Positions 1 to 11,744 of a stretch of 64,000 bases of DNA are shown here, piece by piece; the stretch's first letter is position 1, and each line of letters starts with the position of its first letter. The translations under genes were made by a program, and so were the position numbers. Origin of the DNA: Glebionis coronaria (taxonomy: Eukaryota; Streptophyta; Magnoliopsida; Asterales; Asteraceae); the NCBI GenBank assembly GCA_025667525.1, contig CM046876.1, positions 571,761,469-571,825,468 on the forward strand, given 5' to 3'. The notes below the pieces were generated by a model. That model worked only from the letters and a program-made list of their open reading frames with translations. It searched no databases and was not told the origin of the DNA.

Positions 1-699
1 AAACATTAAACACTAAACTACCTGTGAGAGAGCTGGTTGCGGTGATGCTGCATTAAAATCAGACAGAGTGCCTACTTGATCATCTTAATGCTTCGAAATA
101 TCATTCTTGTGTCTCTATCTCGTATCGAGCTCAACTATACTCCTTAAACACATGCTGCACTCGAACACCATTCATATTCATCGAGCTAAACACACAAAAA
201 ACATGTAATTTGGAGTATGGTCAGAAAAAATGTATTACATAAATACTATGAAAATGAGGTATGCACGTCATACCTTGCTGCAATCTGTTGGTAGACGCTT
301 GGCCTTCATATCTGTGCGCTTATACCGCTATTGTTTGCACTCTCCACTTATGATAACTTTTCATTCCACCAAAAAGAACATCCTAAAGAGATAAAAAAGA
401 TCAAACATATTATTATTTGCATTTCGGAGATAAGTCTTAAGAACATCCTAAAGAGATAAATCTTGGCAGGGCGACCTTTGAAAGCACCGAAACGAAAAGT
501 TATGAAAAGTTATGAAAGAACATCCTAAAATAATTTTTTTTGTAAACAAACATGGCAAGATACGGGCCACTTGTGGCAGCATTACTTCCATTATGTTCAC
601 CCGACAGGAGAGCACCGAAATAGAAGGTGCATTGTTTCAGCATAGAGAATACGACAACACAAAATTGAGATGACATGAATATAAACTTTTATTTGACCC
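1..699. other. intergenic, no gene seen
   Basis: No coding frame of interest is visible. Two short stretches resemble half-units of the hairpin repeat that dominates 760-3955: about 452-480 reads it in reverse orientation, and about 552-570 carries the right half in forward orientation. The hairpin repeat family therefore probably extends to the left edge of the window. Confidence 0.5.
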
Positions 700-762
700 G
701 TAAATCTGTTTTTAATCTCGAACTTCGTTCCCATTTTTTGCGGCTTTTAGCATAGGCTCAGA

Positions 763-1095
763 TAAGGCGTTTTTTGGGAAAAAGAATCATAGCCCTGCAT
801 GGCTGCAACCTTCAAAGGTCGCCCCGCCAAGATCCGGTCTATCTTGTCTTTACCCACGGCCGTTTAAACTCATCACAGCCCGACATAATTATAGAAGCAT
901 ACCATTACTCATCACAGCGTGCCATTAAGATACCCGTAAGTCTGGTTTTATTGTCGAAATTTGTTCCCAATAAGGCGTTTTTTGGGAGAAAGAGCCATAA
1001 CCCGGCATGGCTGCAACCTTCAAAGGTCGCCCTGCCAAGATCCGGGCTATTTTGGCTTTCTCCCACGGCCGTTTAAACTCATGACAGCCCGACAT
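763..1095 (+). repeat. tandem duplication of a ~208-bp hairpin module
   Basis: Two units start at about 763 and 971. Each reads AAGGCGTTTTTTGGG, then a hairpin (800-829 and 1008-1037), then a CACGGCCGTTTAAACTCAT stretch, then ACAGCCCGACAT. They are close in sequence but not identical. An open frame of 100 codons runs through the area, but it crosses both repeat units and has no recognisable protein features, so I do not call it a gene. Confidence 0.7.
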
Positions 1096-1097
1096 TA

Positions 1098-1330
1098 TAT
1101 TATTATATTATGTCCTTAATAAAAGAGGGGAAGCACGGTTACCAATGAACAATGCCCCCCTCACACCAAAACATATTATATTGCATACATACACTTCATC
1201 TCTCACAAAAACCTCCTCACTCACAAACATATTATATTGCATACAGTTCCTCTCTCACAAACACCTTCTCACACTGACACACACACATATGAACAGTTCC
1301 CCCTCACACCAAAACTTATTATATTATCTC
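1098..1330 (+). repeat. left block of a long inverted repeat pair
   Basis: This block starts ATTATGTCCTTAATAAAAG and continues through a CTCTCTCAC-rich region with tandem units containing ACATATTATATTGCATAC. It matches the reverse complement of about 4665-4913 over roughly 200 bp, with one extra tandem unit in the right copy. It looks like one terminal repeat of a large element or foldback of about 3.8 kb. No convincing target duplication was found. Confidence 0.6.
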
Positions 1331-1734
1331 CTCACAATCAAGCGATGATCAACAAACAAACAAAATCAACAAAATCAGTTCCACCTAGGGACACTCAAAT
1401 ATCAAGCGACGATCAACAAACCAATAGGCTCATGTATGGCAGACCGTGGAAAAAAACGGACACACCCGCCATGGCTGCAGTTGCAACAGGCTGCCCCGCC
1501 AAGATACGGGTGGTCTCAAATTCATCTGTTGCCGTTATTGTTCATCATAGCCCGAAAACATTTTTCCTTTGCAATACGAACAGATCACAGCTGCCATTGA
1601 TAACACCTTTCTCACGAAAGAGACCAAGTTCGATTAAGAACAGCCCCAATAAGTTTCAGGCTTCCAATCCCATCTATAAGATCGAAACATCCAACCCCAT
1701 TATTATACTTGATCTATAAGATCGAAACGAAACC

Positions 1735-1815
1735 CCAAAAGAGGTTGCCCCATTATTATAGAGGGTAACTGTTCATTGGGAACCGAGATTCCCCCTTTTA
1801 TTAAGGATATAATTG
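1735..1815 (-). repeat. inverted terminal-type block
   Basis: Read on the minus strand, this block starts ATTATATCCTTAATAAAAG and continues GGGAATCTCGGTTCC. The same start occurs at 1098 and 3350 (plus) and 4913 (minus). The CTCGGTTCC version is shared only with 3350, while 1098 and 4913 share a GCACGGTTACC version. Confidence 0.55.
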
Positions 1816-3188
1816 TATATCGTCGCCCGGGATCAACAACGGCAACGAAAGTCACGAACGTGACTATCGTCGCCTGCCATCAACCCCGGCAACCAAAACA
1901 TTGTGACCCACCGTGACTGTAGACTGAAAAACAAAATATCATGAGCAACTCATAAGGACTTGACTTTCAAATTGTCTCCTCTTTTGTCGTATGGAATAAA
2001 AAGCAGAAGCACATATATCAATCAATTTTCCAAAGAATAAGTGATATTTAAAGATAAAACAAATTTCGAAGAGTATAATGAAAACTGGTTCTAAATGATT
2101 TAGAAATCCATAAGAATATAAAGGAGCAAATCAAACGTACGCTGTTGAGGAACAATGGCGATTCCCATGTTTCTAATACGTCCTTCTGAGGTAAGGAATC
2201 AGAAGACTGTTTGCCTAAAAGCTGGTGAAAAAAAGCGCGTAAACCTGTTAAAAACAACACAGATATCTGTAAAATCACTGTCCAATCACCCATTTTCTCT
2301 GCTGTCCAAACAGCCAGTGTATCCAAGCTCATCCGTTATTGATCTGAATATTTTAAAACATTGAATTATATAAAATTATAATGTACCTCAGAATGGAAAC
2401 GTGAATTCATAAAAATATGTCACCCTACTCCCAAGGTTTTCATCCATTGACTGTCGACCAACCTACAAAGGCCTTAGAGGCAACCTCAGGTGATACATTT
2501 TTTAGCAAGCCATTCACGAACAACCACGTGTACTGCTTGAGCTTGCTCAGGTGGTGCCAGCTATACGGAAATCATACAAACAGATAGAACACACGTTTTC
2601 AGTCCAATCAAACGGCAGAACCTGGTTTAATTATATTAACATTGAGCTAAGTCGCGTAACTTCTAAATCAACATAATTACTAAACTTCTACATTGTCCCA
2701 TTATACCTTGCGTGTTTGGTTTTCAGGAACAATGTATGTAAGAACGCGACTTTAGCCTACAGAAATGTATTCGATCGTAAGTAGTTTACAATTACGATCA
2801 AATAAATTTCTTATTGCAACTACTTTACCGATATACACTATCTCGCAAAATATATCAGCTTCACGTCACAATTATGTCTAATTATTTATAATAAAAAAAA
2901 ATCTTAATTTCATAAAAGCAACGTATTTTCAAAACGTGATGTATTTAACAAACGCCCTGTAAAACTGTTAGCACTGTAATTATGTGCTTGCGCGAAGACG
3001 TTGTATCTAGGTAAAGGTATTTAAAGTACATTTCGATTGTGTAAATGAATGTTCACCTGAGCCCTGCCCAACAATCGGTATAACCAGCAACCTCATGTCC
3101 TGTGCGCGAGCAAATTTCGTTGTACCTCCATTTTACTGACATAAAGAAGCATTAGGCAATGACATCATAAAAAGCGGTATGTTTATCA
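1816..3188. other. intergenic, no gene seen
   Basis: AT-rich sequence without a convincing coding frame. An open frame of 94 codons on the minus strand at 2048-2332 has no family resemblance or splice context that I recognise, so it is not called. Confidence 0.5.
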
Positions 3189-3347
3189 TGAGGCTCAGAT
3201 AAGTCAGTTATCAGAATAAAAGAATATGGCCACCATGGCTGCAAACCAACCGAGGTTGCCTCGCCAAGCTGCGCATAATCCAATATTTACTCGAACCCGC
3301 CAAAACAGGGTCTAAGACCATCATCACAGCCTATTTAAAATCCCCGA

Positions 3348-3400
3348 AATTATATCTTTAATAAAAGGGGAGAATCTCGGTTCCTAACGAAATGAAATCA
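3348..3400 (+). repeat. terminal-type block, forward copy
   Basis: It starts ATTATATCTTTAATAAAAG and continues GAGAATCTCGGTTCC. It follows directly after a hairpin module that ends ATCACAGCC, as the 1098 block follows the hairpin module at 1008. This shows that hairpin and terminal-type blocks are parts of one larger repeating arrangement. Confidence 0.55.
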
Positions 3401-3955
3401 ATGGCCAGAATGGCTATTTGACTGACACAAACCGGTGATTTTTTTCCTTTTTTCTTTATAGACAGAAGCAAAATGGTAAGAAGGGCTTGTGACCCGCCAT
3501 GGCTGCAAACACGTACCCGTGATGCCCTGCCAAGATACGGGCCGCTTGCTCTCGCATCATCCGCAAACACATAGCTGGCTCAACAGTAACATAACACCCA
3601 CCACAAAAATAGTAGCAACAACCTAGGATCACAACAATAGACTTCAAATGACGCCCTCAACATGAATTAGTAAAAGCGGTTCACGTGGCGGCTGCAAACA
3701 GGATCCCCGATTCTGATGCCTTGCCAAGCCACGACCCCCTTTTAAGTAAAACAATATCTCCATTGCAAACTATGAGATTTTCGTCGCCCGATCAAGATGA
3801 CTTAGCAATGGAAGTAAAAGAAGTAACAACAGTAAATCACGCTTTTCTATGAACAGCCACACAATCACATCAACAGATCTTCGCGAGGGTTAAAAAGGCA
3901 TCATACCGCCATGGCTGCAGTCACAAACCTGTGATGCCCCGCCAAGGTACGGCTG

Positions 3956-4599
3956 ACTTAGCCTCAATAACACAACAGACTTACCAAACCAGCAACATTT
4001 CAGATCCCTATAAGCGACAACACATCAAAATCTGTTATTTTTATAACCTAGTCTAACACACCCGCGACTAACCACATAATAACGTACGAAACAAACCAAG
4101 CCACATCAAACAAACCAACGTGAACAAAAAAAACCCAAATTTTGTTTAAAGCTAATATTCAACCCTAATAATATGAAACAAATATCAGAAATACAATAAA
4201 CTTACATGTGTCTCTGGGTGTTAGCATAAATAACAGGAAACCAAAACCATAACCCCAATTAAGATAATTAGACCGGAGAAAATTTGATAGTATCCTCACC
4301 ATCCTCAAACTCCCATAAGATCTGATATACATATTGGTTCACTGAATAGTGTCGATTTCAGCGAGATGTAAAAGGCGACGGATTTTTGAGAGAACTGTGT
4401 ATTCTGGATTCTTCACCCACCGATGAAAAACTATTTTCCCTTTTCTTATTATATGAAGATGTCGATCTTTCATAATCTCACCAACCTCTCACCAAACTTC
4501 AGAAGACGCACGATCAATTTGAGAGAGGGTGTGTAGTATATATTGATCATCAAGATCCGATCAAAAGTATATAAATCAAAATCCGATCATCAAAAATTA
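3956..4599. other. intergenic, inside the inverted block pair
   Basis: No coding frame is seen. The right part contains several AGATCCGATCA repeats (about 4550-4615) leading into the right inverted block. Confidence 0.45.
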
Positions 4600-4664
4600 G
4601 ATCAAGATCCGATCAAGTGGATTAGTGGGTCATTTTTATATTTTTTTGAATTGGGAGAGACGAT

Positions 4665-4913
4665 TGTGTGTGTGTATGTCAGTGTGAGAAGGTGTTTGTG
4701 AGAGAGGAACTGTATGCAATATAATATGTTTGTGAGTGAGGAGGTGTTCGTGTTTGTGAGAGAGGAAGTGTATGTATTATAATATGTTTGTGAGTGAGGA
4801 GGTGTTTGTGAGAGAGGAAGTGTATGTATGCAATATAATATGTTTTGGTGTGAGGGGGACATTGTTCATTGGTAACCGTGCTTTCCCTATTTTATTAAGG
4901 ATATAATGACCAT
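4665..4913 (-). repeat. right block of the long inverted repeat pair
   Basis: Reverse complement of the 1098-1330 block, with an extra copy of the unit of about 55 bp that contains CTCACTCACAAACATATTATA. The outer end on the minus strand reads ATTATATCCTTAATAAAA. Confidence 0.6.
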
Positions 4914-5319
4914 ATTGACTAATGAGTAGCCGACACATCCGGACTTGTTTTTACCAAAATGACTTGGACTAACCCGAATCTATGGGGACTCGACCTACGC
5001 ATGAATATAACAAGGAGACTTCAAGACCGCATTCATCATATCAACGTTATGCCATCTTTCTTTTGTACAACCAACTTCTAACGACTTAATGTAATAAGAC
5101 AACCAACTTTATCAAACCACACACACAAACACAAAAAAACAGACGCTCACAATCCGATCTTCCAAGATCGGGTCTTGTAAATTTGCAATGGAAGACCCGT
5201 CCTCGTGGTCCCTCCGTAATAAAAGAACAATGCGTCGTTCATGTGCCAGCAAGGACGAAAACTCGATGTTCACTTTATTACTACGACGGTCTAATTGTTA
5301 GACGTATTCCATGTATATA

Positions 5320-5418
5320 TATTAGGCTCGTACATTTGTTTGGTATTGGGTCTAGCCTATTTATATTAGGTATTGTGTATTTATATTCGAGGTTGATTCT
5401 TTATTTGATATTGTATCT
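5320..5418 (+). repeat. left arm of an inverted repeat flanking the LTR element
   Basis: The stretch with TTGTTTGGTATTGGGTCTAG, TATTTATATTAGGTATTG and GGTTGATTCTTTATTTG is the reverse complement of about 6303-6370. A second, partial copy of the right arm follows at about 6395-6450. The LTR element at 5424-6298 sits in the loop between the arms. Confidence 0.6.
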
Positions 5419-5423
5419 CGTAA

Positions 5424-6298
5424 TGTTAGAATGTAGAATAGTAGAATGATTTTATGTGTTGTCTTTCTCAATGAATCACACGACATAAATACGTAGTAGT
5501 CTATAAGGATATGGTTTTGAGCCCATCATTGACTAGATTACAACTAATTATATAACAACAGGATTGACATAATCAAACAGCTATTCAGTGACTCACTAAC
5601 TTACAATTATATAGCTAATATACCCCCGCAGTGTGAACGAGAGATCTTTTAATGTTCAGACCGGAGCAAAGTCACATCTCGTTTTTTTGTTTCTTCAAGC
5701 ATATTCTTTTGTTGTTATTTTGGAACGAAAACATAACTGTATTCAAAACATAGTTGTTAATTACTAGCGGCTTCCTCTTTTGCGTGACGGTTTTTTTTAC
5801 GTCATGGCTTGCTTTGCCTTTAGATAGGAGCGGTAATTTTGCGAGCAACTATTTGCGAAAAACGAAAATGATCTCCAGCGGTTAAACAAATGATGTGTCG
5901 ATGAGACAAAACTTATTGATTTATTGGCTAATCAACATAATGTGAGATGTGTTTATTTGGAAAAAAAAGAAGCTAATTATTAAAAATAATAAAACGGAAG
6001 AAAATTAAGAGGGGTTCCTCTAAATCATCGGCGCGAAACAGATAACCGGAGGATAACTCTTTTGTGGTGGGTTATGTACCTAGAGCTTTAGGAACTCTCT
6101 GATACCATGTTAGAATGTAAAATAGTATAATGATTTTATGTGATGTCTTTCTTAATGAATCACACGACATAAAATAGTCTATAAGGATAAGGTTTTGAGC
6201 CCATCATTAACTAGACTAGAGCTAATTATATAACAAAAAAATTAACATAATTATACAGCTAATCAGTAACTCACTAACTTACAATTATATAGCTAATA
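5424..6298 (-). mobile_element. small non-autonomous LTR retrotransposon (TRIM-like)
   Basis: Two direct repeats, 5424-5620 and 6108-6298, start TGTTAGAATG and end TAGCTAATA; they are LTRs of about 195 bp. Just left of the right LTR, CTCTGATACCA (6097-6107) is the reverse complement of a primer-binding site for initiator methionine tRNA, so the element reads on the minus strand. A CCCCC run next to the left LTR (about 5622-5628) is the polypurine tract on the minus strand. A GTAA flanks both sides (5420-5423 and 6299-6302). The internal part is about 490 bp and codes for nothing. The LTRs differ by many substitutions and indels, so the insertion is old. Confidence 0.8.
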
Positions 6299-6302
6299 GT
6301 AA

Positions 6303-6450
6303 AGAATCAACATCGATTATAAATACATAATAAGATAATATAAATAGGCTAAACCCAATGCCAAACAATAGAGTTATATTATTCGTATATGGCAAAAAGA
6401 ATCAACATCAGTACACAAATACACAATACTTACCAATATCAAACAAACAA
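6303..6450 (-). repeat. right arm of inverted repeat flanking the LTR element
   Basis: Contains AAGAATCAACATCGATTATA and ATATAAATAGGCTAAACCCA, the reverse complement of the left arm at 5320-5418. The GAATCAACATC...AATACACAATAC motif recurs at about 6398-6440. Confidence 0.6.
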
Positions 6451-6796
6451 ATGCATAGGCCTAAAATATGCATCAATGCAATACGTTTAACACTAATAAG
6501 CTTTGCTCATCTACTTTGACACTTTTCATAAATCAGTGAGAGCAAAAAAAAACTATGTCCTAATCACATGTGGTGTGTTCATGACCTACCATACTCTTTG
6601 ATCTTTTTTCATGCCAACTTTGTACTTTGCTTTGTGGGTAACCATGCCTTTTGATAAAAGAAAATTACATGTCCTACAATATATAAACATGGGTCTCAGA
6701 AAACAATACCCAAAGTTATGTAGGTTGGCTTCCTTTTCACTTTTGCTCATGGAAGGGACCATTTTTCATGTGTGCTTTCAACGTAAGCCTCTTTAA

Positions 6797-7391
6797 GGCT
6801 AGGCACAACGCCCCGGATTTTTTTCGGTCGAGTCTAGGTCGCGACCGAATCGTCGCGTTGCGGCGATTCGGTCGCCGGTGCAAATCGAGCGAAAACGACC
6901 CTAACCGCGACCCCTTTTGTGTTTGTGTTTGTGTTTGTGTTTGTGTTTGTGTTTGTGTCTGTGTTTTTTATAAAAAAAAAGTTTTTTTTTTAAATTTAAC
7001 ATGTTTTAATTATATAAATTTTATAAAAAAATTCCAAATTTTAATATATTGAGATTTTTTTAATTCCTCACAGCATATATTAATTTGACAATTTTTGGAG
7101 TTAGTTTTAGCTAATGCATTATACCCTCTTTACTTTTAAGTTTCCTAATGTTTTTTAGTTTATGTAATGTTTTTTTTTTTTTTTAGTATAACGCGTGTTG
7201 TATGGAATAAAATGTTATTTTTATTAAATATAAAATGTTATTTTTATTGAATATAAAATGTTATTTTTATTAAAAATAAAAAAATAAATTTTAAATTAGG
7301 TCGCACTAGGTCGCCGGGTTGTGGCAAATAGGTCGCACTAGGTCGCCGGCCGAAAAAACTAGGTCGCGACCCCCATGCGTTGTGCCTAGCC
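6797..7391. mobile_element. PIF/Harbinger-like MITE
   Basis: Perfect 15-bp terminal inverted repeats GGCTAGGCACAACGC (6797) and GCGTTGTGCCTAGCC (ending 7391) are flanked by TAA on both sides (6794-6796 and 7392-7394). The three-base TAA target duplication is typical of PIF/Harbinger elements. Inside are GGTCGC-rich subterminal repeats at both ends and a (TTTGTG)n microsatellite at about 6917-6965. No transposase is encoded. Confidence 0.85.
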
Positions 7392-7394
7392 TAA

Positions 7395-9744
7395 CAAATT
7401 ACATATGCATGTGGCTGGTTTTGTGGGATGAGAGCTAGCTATAATCCACTCATTGTTTCATAAAAATAAATTGTTTGGAAAGACAGGAAACGTATGGTTT
7501 AAAATATATCAAGTATAGTGGGTCGAAAGAGGCAAAGAGCATGACCTAAAATATAATGTGAATTATTGTTAATGATGTATAAAAAGGGTGGTGATTTGCA
7601 CACTCTTAAAATTGATACACTTATATTAGTGGAGTAGGGGCAAATTTCAACACATATATTAAAGGGTAGAAATGTTAACACATAACATTTTGAGTATGCC
7701 AATCAATTTCTTGAGTGTACAAATCAACTCTCATACAAAAGGTTGTGTCTCAATGATATCTCATGTTATGTGAGAAGCTTCTCAATTAAATAGTTGTAAG
7801 TTCTTGTTAAAAAAAAAAAAAAACCAGTTGTAAGTTCAAGTGATATATATTACATTCTCTATTATGATCATTGATTTGTAGACTTCACTTATTTATTTAA
7901 ACACAATTTGGGTGTGTCTTAGCATTTATAATTCTAAATCAGGTGTGCACATATATTAAGATTTAAGAATATAACACTTATGATATGCATGTTTTAAATT
8001 GATAGAATAAATTTATAAACACCAACCTTATTTTTATAAGTAGTTACAGAAAAAAAATCATATGGTGTAAAAGTGTGTATACTCATAAAGTCGTAAGCAT
8101 TCTCCACATATGGATTGGGATTGATGTAATTTATACATGGCACATCAATCCATATTATTCTTGGTACTTGAAGGGGCATTTTCTATAGCTTTATTGCTAG
8201 ATTTTAAGAGCTTTATATTAAACTAACTTTAGTGAATTCCATGAATAATTTCTATAAGAACATATATTATGTCATACATGGTTGAGCCATTGAGGTTCAC
8301 TTGGAACCAAGAAGGCCACTAGACAAGTGGACAAGTAGTTACTGAAATGTGTTATAAAGGCATAGGCCACAAAATGTCCAAAAAAGTATAGCTTGAATTT
8401 TTGTCCAAAAGCTAATTATATCATCTAAGAGAAAGTATTGAATTATTTGAAAAGGATGGTACGTAAATTTAAAAAAAAAAACTAGTTTAATTGTATAACA
8501 TATAGGGCATTCTATGATGGAGCTTGACACAAAGATGTTCTTGTTTTTGGGAAACAAACAAGTCCAGCTTGAAAAGTGATTGGGGTTGGAGATCCAACAA
8601 TGACTCAAGAGTTTGGCTCAAGGATCATCATATGTATGAAGTTATTGTTTATTACTAGTACTTTATTATATTTAGTGTTATATGAAATAGTTCTGTCAAT
8701 TTATAACTCGAACATGTAAATCCTTCTTCCATTACTCAAGTTACAAGACTCCTCATAACCCATACATAACCTGAATAAAACACAAATAATGAAAAGATAC
8801 CCCAACATGGCCGGTAATTTCATCGGCGGGACCTATGGCACAAGGTTCGGTGCCTTTCTCGTGTTATCGCTTCGCGTTTTCTGTCCACGCGAGGCTATAC
8901 GACTACCCACACCGGGTGCTATAAGTCTAAACATTTGTTTAAAAATTTATGAGAGCTATGCATAAACCTAACACGTATTTTTGGCGGGAACTGAATTTGA
9001 ATTTATAACTAAAGGCTTGTTTGTTAAACTTTTTTATTAAGTCATGTTTAATTAACAGATGACTTAATGCAGACAGTCTCAGTTTTATTGTTTAATATTT
9101 TAAGTCAAAACATTTTTTATATAACTTAATAAATTCAGTTTTTTTCTATTAAATCATTTATTACCTTATCAAACACCACCTAAGACGACAAGAATCTCGT
9201 CTTGATAACACTAGGACAAAAGCTCATCGATTGTAAAGGTTGCAATGATAGTAGTAGGTACCCAAACCTTTATGGTTGCTGTGTTTGGTAGCAAGCTTTT
9301 TCAAGCATTTTGGAGCGGTAAGCGACAAGCGGTTAGTATTTTGACTTAAAAGCTTGTTTGGTAAGGAGTGACTAGAGTTTAGATATCATACAAATGCTCC
9401 TATTTGAAATGCTTGATAGGAGAAGCATTTCAAAGATTCCGCTAGCAGTTTGTTTTAAAATTACAAATTTATCCTCCTTTAATTTCTTAATAAGTTTGTT
9501 ATTCCTTTAATCATTGTATGCCCTTTTTCGTAATTTTATAGTTAATATTTACTGCTACTGCTCTGTTTACCAAACACTTTTTTTAATAAACAGCTACTGC
9601 TTACTGCTCCTACTAACTACTACTGCTTACTGCTTACTGCTTCTGCTTCTAGAACTGCTTACTGCTACGTGTCGCCAAACATACCCTAATACCCGTAATC
9701 TAAAATTGTACAAATTCGACAATCATATATCAAGTAAAAATACT
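7395..9744. other. intergenic, no gene seen
   Basis: AT-rich sequence with stops in all frames. The part 9272-9690 has TGTTTGGTAGCA near its left end and GCCAAACATACCC near its right end and an ACTGCTT-rich centre, which suggests another MITE of the TGTTTGG type. I could not fix its ends or a target duplication. Confidence 0.45.
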
Positions 9745-9909
9745 TGATTGATATAAGACCAAAATAGATTTTTGTACATTTTCACTCTTTAGTTGCCACT
9801 GATTGATATAAGACCAAAATATAATTTTGTACATTTTCACTCTTTAGTTGCCACTGATTGATATAAGACCAAAATATAATTTTGTACATTTTCACTCTTT
9901 AGTTGCCAC
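9745..9909 (+). repeat. three 55-bp tandem repeats
   Basis: Units start TGATTGATATAAGACC at 9745, 9800 and 9855 and end TTTAGTTGCCAC. Copies two and three are almost identical, while copy one has two differences in the AAAATAGATTTTTG part. The array is exactly three unit lengths long. Confidence 0.9.
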
Positions 9910-11349
9910 TTAGACACATCACTTGCCAAACAAAGCACTCCACGGATATGAAAACGACTAGAACCCAATTTATCAACTCTTTTCTTAAAAAGTAAACAAA
10001 GTCATAGGCACACGCGTTATCATTTTAGTAGAAACGTCTAAGCGTCGTGTGTTAAAAAGTAGAAGTTGGCAAAACAGGTGACGCACTAAATTGGCGGCGG
10101 ATAAAATAAATGACGGGTTAAACGAAAACGCTCTAAACGTGTGTGGGCCAAATGAGCGTAGATCAGAACGAACAAAAAACATATAAAAATATAAAAATAT
10201 AAATATAATAATACTTGTTTAAAAGTTGACAAGAAAACATTAATTATAAAAGATCTGTTGAGTGACCAATTTGGTGTTTTACATAAGACTATTAACTAAG
10301 GTCCCATTTGGTTCGTTGAATGCTTGTGATGTAATTATAATTTATGAAAAATATTGTAAATGTGAATGAATTGTAATATAAATTGTTAAAATAGGTCATG
10401 TATTAGGATGACAAGATGTAGTGTAGTTAGATACAAACTCATTTAAATATCTCTATAATAATTAAAAGAATATGACATGTGTTTGATAATGAATGGATTA
10501 TTATACAGACAGGTAATTCTCTTGTAATTTTTAACTTTCTTCCATTATACCTATGTAATTGAGACTAAGTTAATAAGGTTGGTCCAATGTAATTTAAATA
10601 ATTACAATTACATCTATTATTCAACAAAATATTTTATGTAAATGAAATTCAAATTACATTACATCAAATTACAACAAATTAAGTAAATCAAACAGGTTTT
10701 GGCGTTTTACATGTGCTTATTAATCCAATCAATAATAATGAATGGGAAAAAGTACCTTATATTTTTTTTAAATGTCAAAAGTGTCATATACCTTTTTAAA
10801 AAATGTCAAAAAATGTTTATAATTAGTAAAATTGACAAAATTTACCACCTCAACAAAGTGTGTTTGGTGAAATGAGTTTAGATTAAAGCTTATATTAGAA
10901 ATCGAAAACTAGAGTTTATGCTTAGATAAGAGTCTCTGATGAATTAGTTGAAATCGAAGCTTATTAGTGTAAAATTGTATAAAAGTACATTAAATTTATA
11001 TATTTTTAGTGTTGCTCGTTTATTTTATCTTATTATTTAAATAATAAAACTTAAAATCTTTTAAAAATTTTAAAAAAATAAAAAATTCAGCTTTTATATA
11101 ATACTAATATATTATAAGATTAATTTCATATATCACCCTATTTTTAAAATTAATTATATATATATATCTAAAATACAACTACTGAATATATGATGTATAA
11201 TAGTTTTTAAACAGTTTTAATATATGAAATTGATTTTAAAAAATATTTTAAAAAGTAGTACTTAGTTAAGTAAGTTGGCGGAGTATTAGCTCATAAGCCA
11301 CTTGCAATGGTCAATGTTGAGTTTATAAAGGCCTAGGACTTATAAAAAT
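9910..11349. other. intergenic, no gene seen
   Basis: Very AT-rich. A possible degenerate MITE of the GGTCCCATTTGG type may lie at about 10300-10700, with CAAACAGG at its right end. No target duplication was found and no coding frame is convincing. Confidence 0.4.
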
Positions 11350-11744
11350 CAATGTTTTGAAACCCGAGTTAACCGGTTGACTCGGTTTCGATCGAAAAAA
11401 CAGGTCATATTGACCTGGGTTTATATTTTCGAAACTCGACTGGACTCGTCGGGTTTTGGGTGACCTGGGTCAACCCGGTTCTCGAGACCCGGTCGGGTTT
11501 TGATTTTTTCGGGTTTTTAAAAAAAATGTAAATTTTACATATTTACGACGAAATTTTATTTTTACATATTATATTAGTTGGTAAACAATTTATATCCTTA
11601 ATATACGTGAACTTTTTTTATTTATATATATAATATTTTGTTAATTATTAAAAATATAAAAAAAAATACTTTTTAGAAAACCGGGTTAACCCGGACCTGA
11701 TGACTCAACCAAGTCGATTTAAAACCCAAAGTTTCAAAACATTG
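11350..11744. mobile_element. MITE with CAATGTTTTGAAAC ends, copy 1
   Basis: The ends are inverted: CAATGTTTTGAAAC at the left and GTTTCAAAACATTG at the right. Subterminal parts are rich in ACCCGG and GGTTGAC motifs and the centre is AT-rich. A second copy in opposite orientation lies at 21796-22179. Flanks (ATAAAAAT and GTAAAAAC) agree at 6 of 8 bases, so the target duplication is only suggestive here. Confidence 0.75.

Larger units (their letters stand above)
800..3952 (+). repeat. array of seven related stem-loop units
   Basis: Cores lie at 800-829, 1008-1037, 1472-1501, 3236-3266, 3500-3532, 3686-3726 and 3912-3944. Six share the frame TGGC-T-GCA, inner stem-loop, TGC or CGC, three bases, GCCA, then AG; the unit at 3686 has two extra bases before GCA. 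The inner stem differs between units yet stays paired: AACCTT/AAGGT, GCAG/CTGC, CACG/CGTG, TCACA/TGTGA. Several units also have an outer stem: CCCGG/CCGGG (1001-1046), CACCCG/CGGGTG (1463-1512), CCCG/CGGG (3493-3541), CGTGGC/GCCACG (3684-3733). The family and function are unknown to me; a transposon-internal repeat or a structured RNA are both possible. Confidence 0.6.

Noticed and set aside
774..1076. 100-codon open frame over the hairpin modules
   Set aside because: It runs through two tandem repeat units and has no protein-like features or splice context; the openness follows from the GC-richer repeats.
2048..2332. 94-codon frame on the minus strand
   Set aside because: No family resemblance, no promoter or splice support; similar lengths arise by chance elsewhere in the window.
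5183..5449. 88-codon plus-strand frame next to the LTR element
   Set aside because: It runs into the inverted-repeat arm and the LTR and has a composition typical of AT-rich non-coding DNA.
6768..7052. Open frame with a (CV)n stretch
   Set aside because: It is the translation of a (TTTGTG)n microsatellite inside a Harbinger MITE.
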